Shown: positions 29,607 through 39,613, counted from the first letter of the stretch. The stretch is DNA of 64,000 nt from Vibrio parahaemolyticus (GCF_900460535.1 NZ_UHIL01000001.1:930001-994000); one strand, 5' to 3'. Made by a program: numbers and translations. Notes: generated from the sequence alone by a model not told the origin.

Positions 29607-30077
29607 ATGCCTAAACGTAAAACAGGTTATGAGGAAATGCTCGAGGATGTGATTGAAACCTTGAAGCAAAGTCCGGAAGAAGTTAACAAAGCTTTAGAAA
29701 CGTCGGGCAAAGTGGTGGAAGCCGCCAATGACTTGACCAAAGATGAGTTGGCCTTAATTGCCGCGTATGTGAAAGCCGACTTAAAAGAGTTTTCTGAGAG
29801 CTATGAAGACAGCAAAAGCGGTCCTTTTTACTTAACGGTAGCGGATTCCATTTGGCAAGGCTTACTAGAGATTACGGACCGTACCAAAGTTGAATGGGTA
29901 GAGCTCTTTGATGACTTGGAGCATCAAGGCTTGTATGAAGCTGGCGAGGTTATCGGCTTAGGCACACTTGTCTGTGATGAGTGCGGACATAAAACTACCT
30001 ACAACCATCCAACTATCATCATTCCTTGTATCAAATGTGGCCACAAAGGCTTTAGTCGTCAGTCCTTGAAACCATAG
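29607..30077 (+). CDS. DUF1451 zinc-ribbon protein (YbeL-like)
   Basis: The 156-residue cytoplasmic protein is of the DUF1451/YbeL type, function unknown. The N-terminal two thirds is acidic and helical (MLEDVIETLKQSPEEVNKAL). The C-terminus is a zinc ribbon with CDECGHKT and CIKCGHKG (about residues 127-150). ATG 29607 follows GGAGGTCAGTT. It lies divergently next to leuS as ybeL does in E. coli, and ends at a bidirectional terminator shared with lnt. Confidence 0.9.
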   Translation: MPKRKTGYEEMLEDVIETLKQSPEEVNKALETSGKVVEAANDLTKDELALIAAYVKADLKEFSESYEDSKSGPFYLTVADSIWQGLLEITDRTKVEWVELFDDLEHQGLYEAGEVIGLGTLVCDECGHKTTYNHPTIIIPCIKCGHKGFSRQSLKP

Positions 30078-30114
30078 CCATCTATACCATCTTTTTGTAT
30101 TTGCTTGATAAGAA

Positions 30115-30140
30115 AAAAAGAGGCCGATTGGCCTCTTTTT
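30115..30140. terminator. Bidirectional terminator between DUF1451 gene and lnt
   Basis: AAAAAGAGGCC pairs with GGCCTCTTTTT around GATT; A and T tracts on both sides. Confidence 0.85.
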
Positions 30141-30172
30141 CGTTATTCGTCTTATGTCAAAAAATGACGCTT

Positions 30173-31690
30173 TTAGTCTTTCTTTCTCGGTAACCACCAA
30201 GCCAGCATTAAACTCAGCGCAACCCAAAAATACAATGGCCAAGTGCCAAACGTTCGGTATGGTGTTGTTCCATCTGTTGGGGTGAGCTCTGCACGTAGTA
30301 CAGCTGTTTCAAATTGAGGAACTTGCTCTACAATCTTGCCTTTATAATCGGTTACTGCTGTTAAGCCGTTGTTTGTTGAACGGATCAGCGGTTTGCCCAG
30401 TTCCAAAGCACGCATACGAGCGATTTCCATATGCTGAAGTGGTCCAATCGAATGTCCAAACCATGCATCGTTCGAAAGCGTTAGAATGAAGTCGGTTTCG
30501 TCAGTAACGTTTTGACGCACTTGTTCATTAAAAATGATCTCGTAACAGAGCGCTGGTGCCATGTGCATGCCGTTCGCAACGATATTAGGTTGCACGAACG
30601 CCCCGCGACTAAACGACGACATTGGTAAATTGAAGAATGGAGCCAGCGGGCGCAAGATATCTTCAAACGGAACAAACTCACCAAACGGTAATAGGTGATG
30701 CTTGTGGTAGCGTTCGCTCATATCAAAGCTGTAATCACCGTATGGTGTGACGCCTAGCGACAGAATGCTGTTATAGAACTGCCTGTCCTCCGATTGATTA
30801 ACAATGCCTGTGATGATGGCGCTGTTGTTCATCTTCGCGGCACTGTCGATGTTGCTCAAGAAGGAAGGCACTTCAACTTCAAATGCAGGGATTGCTGCTT
30901 CTGGCCAGACAATGATGTCGGCGTCCCAGTTTTCACGCGTCAGGTCGGCGTACTTCATGATGGTTGGCCAGCGTTGGCTTGGCAGCCATTTGAGGTTCTG
31001 GTCGACGTTACCTTGAATCAAGGCCACTTTGGTGGTGTCTTCTGGGCGAGGTGTTACCCAATCATATTGGCGAATCCCAAAACCTGCGCTCATCAAAACA
31101 ACAGGGATGATAATCATCAACCACTGTTTGTGAATCCACGCATATGCTAATGCTCCTGCACTAATAAGAACAAACAGCGTAAGCAGTTCTACACCACCGA
31201 TCGGTGCAAAGCTTGCTAGTGGCGCATCAATTTGACTATAGCCCAACCACAACCAAGGGAAGCCGGTCATCACCCAACCGCGCAACCAATCGGTAATTAG
31301 CCATAATGCAGGAGCAGCAAGAAGCGCTTTACTGAGGCTAAATTGAGGGAAAAACTTATTGTTTAGCCAAGCGAACAATCCGGAATAAACTGCAAGGTAA
31401 GCAATGAGCATACCCATCAAGAAGAGGTTCGCAATCAGCGGCATCCCGCCGAAGCCAGAAATGCTGACATAAACCCAGCTAACACCTGTTGCAAATTGGC
31501 CTAATCCCCAAGCATAACCTATCCAAAGTGCGCGCTTAGGCGTTTGGTTTGCAAGAAGAATTAGCAATATTGCAGGGCTAAGAATGGCAATCGGCCACAA
31601 CTGGTAAGGAGCAAATGCTAGGGTAGTGGAGGCGCCAACAAAAGCGGCCACTAAGGGCCGCTTGAGGCGATGAAAGAGTAAATTCATCAT
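30173..31690 (-). CDS. lnt: Apolipoprotein N-acyltransferase
   Basis: Inner-membrane enzyme that adds the third acyl chain to lipoproteins, needed before Lol-dependent sorting. About 505 residues: six or more N-terminal spans, then a nitrilase-like periplasmic domain with the catalytic Glu in [11 protein letters not shown], a Lys region and the Cys in [14 protein letters not shown] longer frame reaches 31747, but that would add 19 residues overlapping corC, with no family match. I prefer ATG 31690 ([12 protein letters not shown]; 31687 is equally possible). It follows corC closely. Confidence 0.95.
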   Translation of the reverse strand: MMNLLFHRLKRPLVAAFVGASTTLAFAPYQLWPIAILSPAILLILLANQTPKRALWIGYAWGLGQFATGVSWVYVSISGFGGMPLIANLFLMGMLIAYLAVYSGLFAWLNNKFFPQFSLSKALLAAPALWLITDWLRGWVMTGFPWLWLGYSQIDAPLASFAPIGGVELLTLFVLISAGALAYAWIHKQWLMIIIPVVLMSAGFGIRQYDWVTPRPEDTTKVALIQGNVDQNLKWLPSQRWPTIMKYADLTRENWDADIIVWPEAAIPAFEVEVPSFLSNIDSAAKMNNSAIITGIVNQSEDRQFYNSILSLGVTPYGDYSFDMSERYHKHHLLPFGEFVPFEDILRPLAPFFNLPMSSFSRGAFVQPNIVANGMHMAPALCYEIIFNEQVRQNVTDETDFILTLSNDAWFGHSIGPLQHMEIARMRALELGKPLIRSTNNGLTAVTDYKGKIVEQVPQFETAVLRAELTPTDGTTPYRTFGTWPLYFWVALSLMLAWWLPRKKD

Positions 31691-31727
31691 TATTGTTTTC
31701 TGATATTCCCGGTAGTAGGGTATCGCG

Positions 31728-32627
31728 TTACTCTTGAGTGGCTTCAACCAGCGTTTCTTCGTCTGGAATGGTCACTTGGAGTTGAATGACACGACGGTTA
31801 TCGGCAGCGGTCACTTTGAAGTTGTAGCCTTCAATTTCGACCAATTCGCCGCGAGAAGGTAAGTGACCAAAGGCCGTCATGACCATGCCACCTACCGTAT
31901 CTACTTCTTCATCGCTGAAGTTGGTACCGAATGTCTCATTAAACTCTTCGATGGTTGTCAGCGCTCTGACAGCAAACGTATGCTTGCTTAGCTTACGAAT
32001 GTCTGTTTCTTCGCTTTCATCGAATTCATCTTCGATATCCCCGACGATTTCTTCCAGGATATCTTCAATGGTCACAAGACCAGAAACACCACCGAATTCA
32101 TCGACAACAATCGCCATATGATAGCGTTCTTCACGGAACTCTTTTAGCAGGCGGTCAACACGTTTGCTTTCCGGTACCACAACTGCAGGTCGAATTACTT
32201 CTTCAATATCAAATGGGTTACTGCCTGAGCCTAAGTATTTAAGTAAGTCCTTCGCAAGAAGAATACCTTCCACATGGTCTTTATCTTCGCTGATTACTGG
32301 GTAGCGAGAGTGCTGAGCATCGGTAATAAGTGCGATTAGAGTATCTAAATCGTCAGTGCGCTCAACGGTGACCATTTGCGAACGCGGGATCATGATGTCA
32401 CGCACACGCATTTCGGAGATTTCCATAACACCTTCGAGCATATCGCGAGTGTCGTGGTCAATCAGGTCATTTACTTCTGAGTCGCGGATTACATCCACAA
32501 GCTCTTGGCGGTCTTTTGGTTCACCTTGAAATAGTTGACCTAGGCGTTCAAAGAAGGACTTTCTACTCGGACCTTCTGCCTTTTCTTTCTTACCTTCGTT
32601 AGAAGAGGGAGAATTATCTTCGTTCAT
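31728..32627 (-). CDS. corC: CorC/YbeX, CBS-domain protein
   Basis: Cytoplasmic CBS-domain protein named for a link to magnesium/cobalt efflux, and in E. coli ybeX is also tied to ribosome assembly. The 299 residues begin with an acidic, low-complexity tail. Two CBS domains follow (about 70-190; [20 protein letters not shown] and [20 protein letters not shown]). A C-terminal CorC/HlyC domain completes it (about 205-290). It sits in the usual ybeZ-ybeY-ybeX-lnt order, 106 bases after ybeY; that gap has an 8-base inverted repeat AGGCGAAC/GTTCGCCT. Confidence 0.94.
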   Translation of the reverse strand: MNEDNSPSSNEGKKEKAEGPSRKSFFERLGQLFQGEPKDRQELVDVIRDSEVNDLIDHDTRDMLEGVMEISEMRVRDIMIPRSQMVTVERTDDLDTLIALITDAQHSRYPVISEDKDHVEGILLAKDLLKYLGSGSNPFDIEEVIRPAVVVPESKRVDRLLKEFREERYHMAIVVDEFGGVSGLVTIEDILEEIVGDIEDEFDESEETDIRKLSKHTFAVRALTTIEEFNETFGTNFSDEEVDTVGGMVMTAFGHLPSRGELVEIEGYNFKVTAADNRRVIQLQVTIPDEETLVEATQE

Positions 32628-32733
32628 TGTTTCTCAATTAAGTAACGCTATCAGACGTGTGATAGCTCACGTAGAGAGGCGAACGCGAGAACTGTTTTAT
32701 TGGTTCGCCTTTCCCTGTCGAGTACCCAACGGG

Positions 32734-33198
32734 TTACTCTTTTTCAGCAATATAAGGGTCTTCATAACCCATACCTTGCATGATTTCGGTTTCGAGTGAC
32801 TCCATCTCTTCAGCTTCGTCATCCTCGATATGATCATAACCTAGCAGATGCAAGCTGCCATGTACAACCATATGCGCCCAATGTGCTAACAGAGGCTTAT
32901 TCTGTTCAATTGCCTCTTTTTCAACAACTTGGCGGCAAATAATAAGATCGCCCAAAAGGTCAATCTCCATGCCAGGAGGCACTTCAAATGGGAAAGAAAG
33001 CACATTCGTCGGCTTATCTTTACCACGATACTCATGGTTAAGAGCGTGGCTTTCTTTCTCATCGACAATTCGAATTGTCACTTCTGCTTGAGGTTGGAAA
33101 AGAGGGATGGTCTTGTCTAACCAAAGTTGGAAGTCTTGCTGCGAAGGTAGGCCTTCTTCATTTTCGACTGCCAGTTGCAGATCAAGTTCAATTGCCAT
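32734..33198 (-). CDS. ybeY: YbeY, endoribonuclease of rRNA maturation
   Basis: Metal-dependent RNase that matures the 3' end of 16S rRNA and takes part in 70S quality control. The 154 residues carry the zinc motif HxxxHxxxxxH in [15 protein letters not shown] (about 113-123). The conserved region [19 protein letters not shown] is also present. It starts 2 bases after ybeZ, and the two proteins interact in E. coli. Confidence 0.96.
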   Translation of the reverse strand: MAIELDLQLAVENEEGLPSQQDFQLWLDKTIPLFQPQAEVTIRIVDEKESHALNHEYRGKDKPTNVLSFPFEVPPGMEIDLLGDLIICRQVVEKEAIEQNKPLLAHWAHMVVHGSLHLLGYDHIEDDEAEEMESLETEIMQGMGYEDPYIAEKE

Positions 33199-33200
33199 TT

Positions 33201-34298
33201 TTATTCCTTAGTTGCAGCGACTTGAGCGCTAAGTTCTGCTTTCGCTGCTTCTAACAGTTTAGCATCACGCTCTTCACGGCGACGTTTCTCGAACTCTTTA
33301 CGTTCTTTTTGATCTTGCGCTTCCCACTTCTCGTAGGCGTTGACGATGCGAGCAACCACTGGGTGGCGAACAACGTCATCTGCTTGGAAGAAGTTAAAGC
33401 TAATGTCGTCGACTTCACTGAGCACTTCAATCGCATGACGAAGACCTGACTTCGCACCACGAGGTAAGTCGATCTGAGTGACGTCACCAGTAATAACCGC
33501 ACGAGAATTGAAACCAATACGAGTCAGGAACATTTTCATCTGTTCAACGGTGGTGTTCTGGCTTTCATCTAGAATGATGAAAGCATCGTTCAGCGTACGA
33601 CCGCGCATGTATGCCAGAGGAGCAACCTCTATAACGTTGCGTTCAATCAGCTTCTCAACTCGCTCGAAGCCTAGCATCTCGAATAATGCGTCGTACAGTG
33701 GACGAAGGTATGGGTCAACCTTTTGGCTTAAATCACCAGGTAAGAAACCCAGTTTTTCACCCGCTTCTACCGCCGGACGTGTCAAAAGAATGCGACGAAT
33801 TTCTTGGCGTTCTAGTGCATCAACTGCTGCTGCAACGGCAAGGTAAGTCTTACCTGTACCTGCAGGACCAATACCAAAAGAGATGTCATGCGTAACCATA
33901 TTGACCAAGTATTGAGCTTGGTTTGGTGTGCGCGGTTTAATGACGCCTTTTTTGGTTTTTACGAACACTTCTTTACCGTGCGCAATACTTGATTCGGTAT
34001 TTTGTTCTAATACGCCAGATTCTTTGATCGCCAGATGAATTTGTTCTGGTTCGATATCTGGGATCTCGCCACGCACAGGCGCAGTATCTACATAAAGCGT
34101 TTTTAGAATGTCCAGCGCAGCCGCTGAGGTGTGAGGCTTACCAACAATGGTAAAATGGTCACTACGATGGTTGATTTCAACGCCTAGACGGCGTTCTAAA
34201 TGCTTGATGTTGTCGTCGAATGGACCGCACAGGCTAGCAAGTCGGCGGTTATCTGAAGGTTCTAGGTTAATTTCTAGAGTTACGATTTTATTGCTCAA
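33201..34298 (-). CDS. ybeZ: YbeZ, PhoH-family ATPase
   Basis: PhoH-like NTPase thought to help YbeY in RNA processing. The 365 residues include a KH-like N-terminal part, then the ATPase core with Walker A GPAGTGKT (about 143-150), [22 protein letters not shown] (shown by its ends) and Walker [12 protein letters not shown]. The C-terminal 40 residues are lysine/glutamate/arginine-rich ([15 protein letters not shown]) and probably bind RNA. It precedes ybeY and follows miaB. Confidence 0.95.
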   Translation of the reverse strand: MSNKIVTLEINLEPSDNRRLASLCGPFDDNIKHLERRLGVEINHRSDHFTIVGKPHTSAAALDILKTLYVDTAPVRGEIPDIEPEQIHLAIKESGVLEQNTESSIAHGKEVFVKTKKGVIKPRTPNQAQYLVNMVTHDISFGIGPAGTGKTYLAVAAAVDALERQEIRRILLTRPAVEAGEKLGFLPGDLSQKVDPYLRPLYDALFEMLGFERVEKLIERNVIEVAPLAYMRGRTLNDAFIILDESQNTTVEQMKMFLTRIGFNSRAVITGDVTQIDLPRGAKSGLRHAIEVLSEVDDISFNFFQADDVVRHPVVARIVNAYEKWEAQDQKERKEFEKRRREERDAKLLEAAKAELSAQVAATKE

Positions 34299-34326
34299 TG
34301 TTGCCTCTCATTTTATGCCACTCAAT

Positions 34327-34352
34327 GAGAGCCTGATGACGACCAGGCTCTC
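34327..34352 (-). other. Hairpin between miaB and ybeZ
   Basis: GAGAGCCTG pairs with CAGGCTCTC around the intervening 8 bases. There is no U tract, so this is more likely a transcript-processing or stability element than a terminator. Confidence 0.4.
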
Positions 34353-34371
34353 CATGGCGATTTATACGAGC

Positions 34372-35796
34372 TTATGGCGTAAAAGTAGCTACACCTAGCT
34401 CATCTTCGCGACGTGTTTTCGCCATCATTTGTGTTGGAGAAATCACACTACGAAGGTCCATGTCTTTTTCTGTACGTACTAGCTCACCACGTAGCGAGTT
34501 TGCAAATACGTCCGTAATCTTCACGTCAACGAACTGACCAATTAGGTCTGCGCTACCTTCAAAGTTTACTACACGGTTGTTTTCTGTACGAGCGCGCAGT
34601 TCCATTAGGTTTTTCTTAGAAGGGCCTTCAACCAGTACACGCTGCTCAGTACCAAGCATTAGGCGTGAGTAACGCATTGCTTGTGCATTGATGGTTTGTT
34701 GCAGCTCGTATAGACGCTCTTTTTTCACTTGCTCTGGAATATCACAAGGGTAATCTGCCGCTGGTGTACCTGGACGAGGTGAGAAGATAAAGCTGAAGCT
34801 CATGTCAAAGTCTACGTCTTTGATTAGCTTCATTGTGTCTTGGAAATCTTTGTCTGTTTCACCAGGGAAACCAACAATAAAGTCAGAACTGATTTGGATA
34901 TCAGGACGCGCTTTACGTAGTTTACGGATGATTGACTTGTACTCGATAGCTGTGTGAGGACGCTTCATCATCGTTAGAATACGGTCACTACCACTTTGTA
35001 CTGGCAGGTGTAGGAAACTCACAAGCTCCGGGGTATCTTCGTAAACCGCGATGATGTCGTCTGTAAACTCTAGCGGGTGGCTAGTCGTGAAACGAATACG
35101 GTCGATACCATCGATAGATGCAACGAGACGAAGCAGTTCAGCAAAAGAGCAGATCTCGCCGTCGTGCATAGGGCCACGGTATGCGTTTACGTTTTGACCT
35201 AGTAGGTTAACTTCACGTACACCTTGTTCCGCTAGCTGTGCAATCTCGAATAACACGTCATCCATTGGACGACTAACTTCTTCACCACGAGTGTATGGTA
35301 CAACGCAGTAAGTACAGTATTTTGAACAGCCTTCCATGATAGAAACAAACGCCGTCGCACCTTCTGCACGTGGCTCAGGTAGGCGGTCGAACTTTTCAAT
35401 CTCTGGGAACGAAATGTCCATTACCGGTGCATCGTCAGTTTGAGATTGTTTGATCATCTCAGGTAGGCGGTGCAGAGTTTGAGGGCCAAAGATTACGTCA
35501 ACGTATGGTGCACGCTCACGGATGTGGTCACCTTCTTGTGTTGCTACACAACCACCTACACCGATAACTACGCCAGGTTTTTTATCTTTTAGTGTTTTCC
35601 AACGGCCTAGCTGGTGGAAAACTTTCTCTTGCGCTTTTTCACGGATCGAACAGGTGTTAAGTAGAAGTACGTCTGCTTCCTCTGGCTCTTCCGTCAGCTC
35701 ATAGCCGTTTGCAGCATTAAGCAGGTCGGCCATTTTTGATGAATCGTATTCGTTCATCTGGCAGCCCCAGGTTTTAATTAGCAGTTTCTTACTCAT
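34372..35796 (-). CDS. miaB: MiaB, tRNA-2-methylthio-N6-dimethylallyladenosine synthase
   Basis: Radical SAM methylthiotransferase that completes ms2i6A37 in tRNAs reading UNN codons. The 474 residues match E. coli in length. The auxiliary cluster cysteines are C12, C49 and C83. The radical SAM motif is C157-x3-C161-x2-C164 (CSKYCTYC), and a C-terminal TRAM domain follows (about 378-441). It is the first gene of the miaB-ybeZYX-lnt run and divergent from ubiF, as in E. coli. Confidence 0.97.
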   Translation of the reverse strand: MSKKLLIKTWGCQMNEYDSSKMADLLNAANGYELTEEPEEADVLLLNTCSIREKAQEKVFHQLGRWKTLKDKKPGVVIGVGGCVATQEGDHIRERAPYVDVIFGPQTLHRLPEMIKQSQTDDAPVMDISFPEIEKFDRLPEPRAEGATAFVSIMEGCSKYCTYCVVPYTRGEEVSRPMDDVLFEIAQLAEQGVREVNLLGQNVNAYRGPMHDGEICSFAELLRLVASIDGIDRIRFTTSHPLEFTDDIIAVYEDTPELVSFLHLPVQSGSDRILTMMKRPHTAIEYKSIIRKLRKARPDIQISSDFIVGFPGETDKDFQDTMKLIKDVDFDMSFSFIFSPRPGTPAADYPCDIPEQVKKERLYELQQTINAQAMRYSRLMLGTEQRVLVEGPSKKNLMELRARTENNRVVNFEGSADLIGQFVDVKITDVFANSLRGELVRTEKDMDLRSVISPTQMMAKTRREDELGVATFTP

Positions 35797-36054
35797 CTCA
35801 CTTTCGCTCGTTCAGTTGTACTTAAATTGGAGAGCTATTGCTCAAATTATAGCCGCCATCACGGCGGTAAGCGGCGTATTGTACTGCTTTAAAAAGCACC
35901 TGACTAGTGATCTGACGAATTCTCTGCAAACCCTGATGAAATCTAGTTTTTTGCCCTATATACAGCAAGGTTTTTTGTTAAACAATTTTGTAAAAATAGC
36001 CTCGGAACGTACAATTGAAAAACGCCAAATAATCAGCATGATGAAGAGCAAAAA

Positions 36055-37230
36055 ATGAACAAGTATGACATCGCCGTAATCGGTGGCGGCATGGTCGGGG
36101 CAGCTGTCGCGGTTGGATTTGCCAAGCAAGGTAGAAGCGTAGTGGTAGTTGAAGGAGCGGAGCCTAAAGCATTCGATGCTGCTCAAGCTCTGGACGTGCG
36201 AGTTTCTGCTATTTCACATCAATCGGTGAAATTACTTGAATCATTAGATGCTTGGTCGGCGATCGAAGCAATGCGCGTCTGTCCCTATCGTCGTCTGGAA
36301 ACTTGGGAGCATCCTGAGTGTCGTACTCGTTTTCATTCTGATGAGCTTTCATTGGATCAACTTGGCTACATCGTTGAAAACCGCCTAATCCAACTTGGCC
36401 TTTGGCAAGCTTTCGCGCAATTCGACAACTTAACGGTGAAGTGTCCTGAGCGATTAAAAGACATCGACTTCAATGATGGAAACCGTATCACGCTAGAAAG
36501 CGGCGAACAGTTTGATGCGAACTGGATCATTGGCGCTGATGGTGCCAATTCTAAAGTACGTCAGCTAGCGGGTATTGGCGTGACTGCTTGGGATTACCGT
36601 CAACATTGTATGCTCATCAATGTTAAGACTGAGTTGCCACAACAAGACATTACTTGGCAACAGTTCACTCCTAGTGGGCCTCGCTCTTTCCTACCTTTGT
36701 GTTCATTGACAGAAGACGGACAAGAAGTCGGGCAAGGATCTCTAGTTTGGTATGATTCCCCAAAACGAATCAAACAGCTTTGCGCTATGACCAAACCTCA
36801 ATTAAGAGAAGAGATCGTGCGTCACTTTCCTAAAGAGCTTGGAGATATCGAAGTTCTGCAGTTTGGTTCTTTCCCTTTGACACGTCGACACGCGCAGTCC
36901 TATTCGCATAGAGGTTGTGTGCTAGTTGGTGATTCAGCGCATACAATCAATCCATTAGCGGGGCAGGGCGTGAATTTAGGCTTTAAAGACGTTGATGTAT
37001 TGCTATCAGTGACACAAGGGCAAGATGAGTTAACGGATGCTCTATTAGCAAAATATGAGCGTACTCGTCGCCCGGACAATCTTCTAATGCAGACCGGTAT
37101 GGATTTTTTCTACAAAGGCTTTAGCAATGATTTGGGGCCTTTGAAGTTTGCACGCAATGCAGCATTAAAGCTGGCTGAAAATTCAGGGCCGATCAAAGCA
37201 CAAGTATTGAAATACGCGTTAGGTATGTAG
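36055..37230 (+). CDS. ubiF: UbiF, 2-octaprenyl-3-methyl-6-methoxy-1,4-benzoquinol hydroxylase
   Basis: FAD monooxygenase that adds the last ring hydroxyl in aerobic ubiquinone synthesis. The 391 residues show the Rossmann motif GGGMVGAAVAVG (about 10-21), the DG motif GADGANSKVR and the FAD-ribose motif LVGDSAHTINPLAGQGVNLG (about 288-307). UbiF, UbiH and UbiI are close relatives; the UbiF call rests on the miaB neighbourhood conserved with E. coli. The 258-base upstream gap is AT-rich at 35941-36000, with no clear operator. Confidence 0.9.
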   Translation: MNKYDIAVIGGGMVGAAVAVGFAKQGRSVVVVEGAEPKAFDAAQALDVRVSAISHQSVKLLESLDAWSAIEAMRVCPYRRLETWEHPECRTRFHSDELSLDQLGYIVENRLIQLGLWQAFAQFDNLTVKCPERLKDIDFNDGNRITLESGEQFDANWIIGADGANSKVRQLAGIGVTAWDYRQHCMLINVKTELPQQDITWQQFTPSGPRSFLPLCSLTEDGQEVGQGSLVWYDSPKRIKQLCAMTKPQLREEIVRHFPKELGDIEVLQFGSFPLTRRHAQSYSHRGCVLVGDSAHTINPLAGQGVNLGFKDVDVLLSVTQGQDELTDALLAKYERTRRPDNLLMQTGMDFFYKGFSNDLGPLKFARNAALKLAENSGPIKAQVLKYALGM

Positions 37231-37260
37231 GCTAAGTATTACGTAGCAAACCAGATAGAA

Positions 37261-37290
37261 AAAAAGCGAGCCATGAGCTCGCTTTTTTAA
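37261..37290 (+). terminator. Terminator of ubiF
   Basis: AAAAAGCGAGC pairs with GCTCGCTTTTT around CATGA, with a following T. Confidence 0.88.
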
Positions 37291-37335
37291 TTCGGTAAAT
37301 CAAAGATCTACCGAGTCCAGAATCGGAAAAAAGAA

Positions 37336-37363
37336 AAAACCCAGCAAATTAATGCTGGGTTTT
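37336..37363 (-). terminator. Terminator of the tRNA array
   Basis: On the minus strand AAAACCCAGCA pairs with TGCTGGGTTTT around 6 bases, followed by TTCTTTTTTCC. It lies 7 bases after the last tRNA. Confidence 0.88.
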
Positions 37364-37369
37364 CAATGA

Positions 37370-37454
37370 TGGTGCGGAAGGAGAGACTTGAACTCTCACA
37401 CCTTGCGGCGCCAGAACCTAAATCTGGTGCGTCTACCAATTCCGCCACTTCCGC
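37370..37454 (-). tRNA. tRNA-Leu (UAG), array copy 21 (last)
   Basis: 85 bases with CCA encoded; acceptor GCGGAAG/CTTCCGC, anticodon loop TTTAGGT (UAG), long variable arm. Last tRNA before the terminator. Confidence 0.97.
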
Positions 37455-37508
37455 AACTTATCTTGTAGTCATCAAGGTAATTGGTAAAACCTCAACAACG
37501 TTTTGTAA

Positions 37509-37583
37509 TGGCAGGGCTACCTGGATTCGAACCAGGGAATGGCGGCATCAAAAGCCGCTGCCTTACCGCTTGGCGATAGCCCT
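37509..37583 (-). tRNA. tRNA-Gln (UUG), array copy 20
   Basis: 75 bases with CCA encoded; acceptor AGGGCTA/TAGCCCT, anticodon loop TTTTGAT (UUG). Confidence 0.97.
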
Positions 37584-37630
37584 ACAGGTCTTAGCCTTTC
37601 AACTAAGCGCTTTCCAAAACAAGGAAAGTA

Positions 37631-37715
37631 TGGTGCGGAAAGAGAGACTTGAACTCTCACACCTTGCGGCGCCAGAACCTAAATCTGGTGCGTCTACCAA
37701 TTCCGCCATTTCCGC
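37631..37715 (-). tRNA. tRNA-Leu (UAG), array copy 19, acceptor variant
   Basis: 85 bases. Acceptor is GCGGAAA/TTTCCGC: the last pair is A-U instead of G-C, changed on both sides, so the stem is kept. Confidence 0.97.
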
Positions 37716-37744
37716 ATATTTGATATTGTAGATGATTATTAAGA

Positions 37745-37829
37745 TGGTGCGGAAGGAGAGACTTGAACTCTCACACCTTACGGCGCCAGAACCTAAATCT
37801 GGTGCGTCTACCAATTCCGCCACTTCCGC
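37745..37829 (-). tRNA. tRNA-Leu (UAG), array copy 18
   Basis: 85 bases; standard acceptor, with T for C in the loop of the variable arm (shared with the copy at 38940). Confidence 0.97.
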
Positions 37830-37876
37830 ATCTTAAATTCTACATGACTGATAGCTTAGGCTAACAATCTAATCAA

Positions 37877-37953
37877 TGGTGGCTACGACGGGATTCGAAC
37901 CTGTGACCCCATCATTATGAGTGATGTGCTCTAACCAGCTGAGCTACGTAGCC
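37877..37953 (-). tRNA. tRNA-Met (CAU, elongator), array copy 17
   Basis: 77 bases with CCA; acceptor GGCTACG/CGTAGCC, anticodon loop CTCATAA. An elongator type: the 1-72 pair is G-C, not the mismatch of an initiator. Start of the second unit of a 480-base tandem duplication. Confidence 0.96.
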
Positions 37954-37977
37954 ATCTCAAATTGTTTAAATCAAGAA

Positions 37978-38062
37978 TGGTGCGGAAGGAGAGACTTGAA
38001 CTCTCACACCTTGCGGCGCCAGAACCTAAATCTGGTGCGTCTACCAATTCCGCCACTTCCGC
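37978..38062 (-). tRNA. tRNA-Leu (UAG), array copy 16
   Basis: 85 bases, standard sequence; lies 480 bases from its duplicate at 38458. Confidence 0.97.
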
Positions 38063-38114
38063 ATCTTGATTTGTAGTTATCAAGGAGATTGGTGAACCTT
38101 AATAACATTGTATA

Positions 38115-38189
38115 TGGCAGGGCTACCTGGATTCGAACCAGGGAATGGCGGCATCAAAAGCCGCTGCCTTACCGCTTGGCGATAGCCCT
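38115..38189 (-). tRNA. tRNA-Gln (UUG), array copy 15
   Basis: 75 bases; acceptor AGGGCTA. Lies 480 bases from its duplicate at 38595. Confidence 0.97.
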
Positions 38190-38218
38190 ACAGGCAGTAG
38201 TTTTCACTACTTAAAATA

Positions 38219-38303
38219 TGGTGCGGAAGGAGAGACTTGAACTCTCACACCTTGCGGCGCCAGAACCTAAATCTGGTGCGTCTACCAATTCCGCCACTTC
38301 CGC
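38219..38303 (-). tRNA. tRNA-Leu (UAG), array copy 14
   Basis: 85 bases, standard sequence; 241 bases from the Leu copy at 37978 and 480 from that at 38699. Confidence 0.97.
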
Positions 38304-38356
38304 AACTTATTCTGTAGTTATAAAGGTAATTGGTAAAACCTAAATAACGTTATAAA

Positions 38357-38433
38357 TGGTGGCTACGACGGGATTCGAACCTGTGACCCCATCATTATGA
38401 GTGATGTGCTCTAACCAGCTGAGCTACGTAGCC
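38357..38433 (-). tRNA. tRNA-Met (CAU, elongator), array copy 13
   Basis: 77 bases, same sequence as the copy at 37877. The flanking spacer is also the same. Confidence 0.96.
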
Positions 38434-38457
38434 ATCTCAAATTGTTTAAATCAAGAA

Positions 38458-38542
38458 TGGTGCGGAAGGAGAGACTTGAACTCTCACACCTTGCGGCGCC
38501 AGAACCTAAATCTGGTGCGTCTACCAATTCCGCCACTTCCGC
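38458..38542 (-). tRNA. tRNA-Leu (UAG), array copy 12
   Basis: 85 bases, standard sequence. Confidence 0.97.
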
Positions 38543-38594
38543 ATCTTGATTTGTAGTTATCAAGGAAATTGGTGAACCTTAATAACATTGTATG

Positions 38595-38669
38595 TGGCAG
38601 GGCTACCTGGATTCGAACCAGGGAATGGCGGCATCAAAAGCCGCTGCCTTACCGCTTGGCGATAGCCCT
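38595..38669 (-). tRNA. tRNA-Gln (UUG), array copy 11
   Basis: 75 bases; acceptor AGGGCTA; anticodon UUG. Confidence 0.97.
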
Positions 38670-38698
38670 ACAGGTAGTAGTTTTCACTACTTGAAATA

Positions 38699-38783
38699 TG
38701 GTGCGGAAGGAGAGACTTGAACTCTCACACCTTGCGGCGCCAGAACCTAAATCTGGTGCGTCTACCAATTCCGCCACTTCCGC
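38699..38783 (-). tRNA. tRNA-Leu (UAG), array copy 10
   Basis: 85 bases, standard sequence; 241 bases from the copies at 38458 and 38940. Confidence 0.97.
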
Positions 38784-38835
38784 AACTTAATTTGTAATTA
38801 TCAAGGAAATTGGTGATCCTCAATAACATTGTATA

Positions 38836-38910
38836 TGGCAGGGCTACCTGGATTCGAACCAGGGAATGGCGGCATCAAAAGCCGCTGCCTTACCGCTTGG
38901 CGATAGCCCT
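38836..38910 (-). tRNA. tRNA-Gln (UUG), array copy 9
   Basis: 75 bases; acceptor AGGGCTA; 241 bases from the copy at 38595. Confidence 0.97.
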
Positions 38911-38939
38911 ACAGGCAGTAGTTTTCACTACTTGAAATA

Positions 38940-39024
38940 TGGTGCGGAAGGAGAGACTTGAACTCTCACACCTTACGGCGCCAGAACCTAAATCTGGTGC
39001 GTCTACCAATTCCGCCACTTCCGC
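38940..39024 (-). tRNA. tRNA-Leu (UAG), array copy 8
   Basis: 85 bases; T for C in the variable-arm loop, as in the copy at 37745. Confidence 0.97.
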
Positions 39025-39059
39025 ATAGTTACTGAGTAAAACTCAATAACGTTAAATAA

Positions 39060-39134
39060 TGGCAGGTCTACCTGGATTCGAACCAGGGAATGGCGGCATC
39101 AAAAGCCGCTGCCTTACCGCTTGGCGATAGACCT
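39060..39134 (-). tRNA. tRNA-Gln (UUG), array copy 7, acceptor variant
   Basis: 75 bases; acceptor AGGTCTA/TAGACCT, a compensated change of one pair relative to the AGGGCTA copies. Confidence 0.97.
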
Positions 39135-39182
39135 GCAGACAATAGTCATGAGACTATATCATCTCTATTTCTAGAGAAAGAA

Positions 39183-39267
39183 TGGTGCGGAAAGAGAGAC
39201 TTGAACTCTCACACCTTGCGGCGCCAGAACCTAAATCTGGTGCGTCTGCCAATTCCGCCATTTCCGC
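39183..39267 (-). tRNA. tRNA-Leu (UAG), array copy 6, variant
   Basis: 85 bases; acceptor GCGGAAA/TTTCCGC as in the copy at 37631, plus C for T in the D loop (GGCAGACGC). Confidence 0.96.
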
Positions 39268-39297
39268 AAATATTCTTTATATAGAGTTGAATCAAGA

Positions 39298-39382
39298 TGG
39301 TGCGGAAGGAGAGACTTGAACTCTCACACCTTGCGGCGCCAGAACCTAAATCTGGTGCGTCTACCAATTCCGCCACTTCCGC
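39298..39382 (-). tRNA. tRNA-Leu (UAG), array copy 5
   Basis: 85 bases, standard sequence. Confidence 0.97.
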
Positions 39383-39459
39383 GTCTTGAACTCTATAAAC
39401 CATCAGTTAATTGGTAAAAACTAACAGTTATATTTCTTGTTTCTTTCATTAAGAAAGAA

Positions 39460-39536
39460 TGGTGGCTACGACGGGATTCGAACCTGTGACCCCATCATTA
39501 TGAGTGATGTGCTCTAACCAGCTGAGCTACGTAGCC
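39460..39536 (-). tRNA. tRNA-Met (CAU, elongator), array copy 4
   Basis: 77 bases; same sequence as the other Met copies. Confidence 0.96.
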
Positions 39537-39613
39537 ATCTTTTGGAGCGAGACAATATAAACCTTCGCGCTCTCAGTGACAACCCTTTTATCAAGGAATC
39601 TCACTTTGAATAA

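Larger units (their letters stand above)
37877..38783 (-). repeat. Tandem duplication of a Met-Leu-Gln-Leu tRNA block, period 480 bases
   Basis: The four tRNAs at 37877, 37978, 38115 and 38219 recur at exactly +480 (38357, 38458, 38595, 38699). The spacers are nearly the same too, e.g. TTGTTTAAATCAAGAATGG and TTGTAGTTATCAAGG. Within each block Leu genes repeat at 241 bases. Confidence 0.9.

Noticed and set aside
31691..31747. Upstream extension of lnt ([12 protein letters not shown]...)
   Set aside because: It overlaps corC and has no family match; the membrane protein begins naturally at 31690 or 31687.
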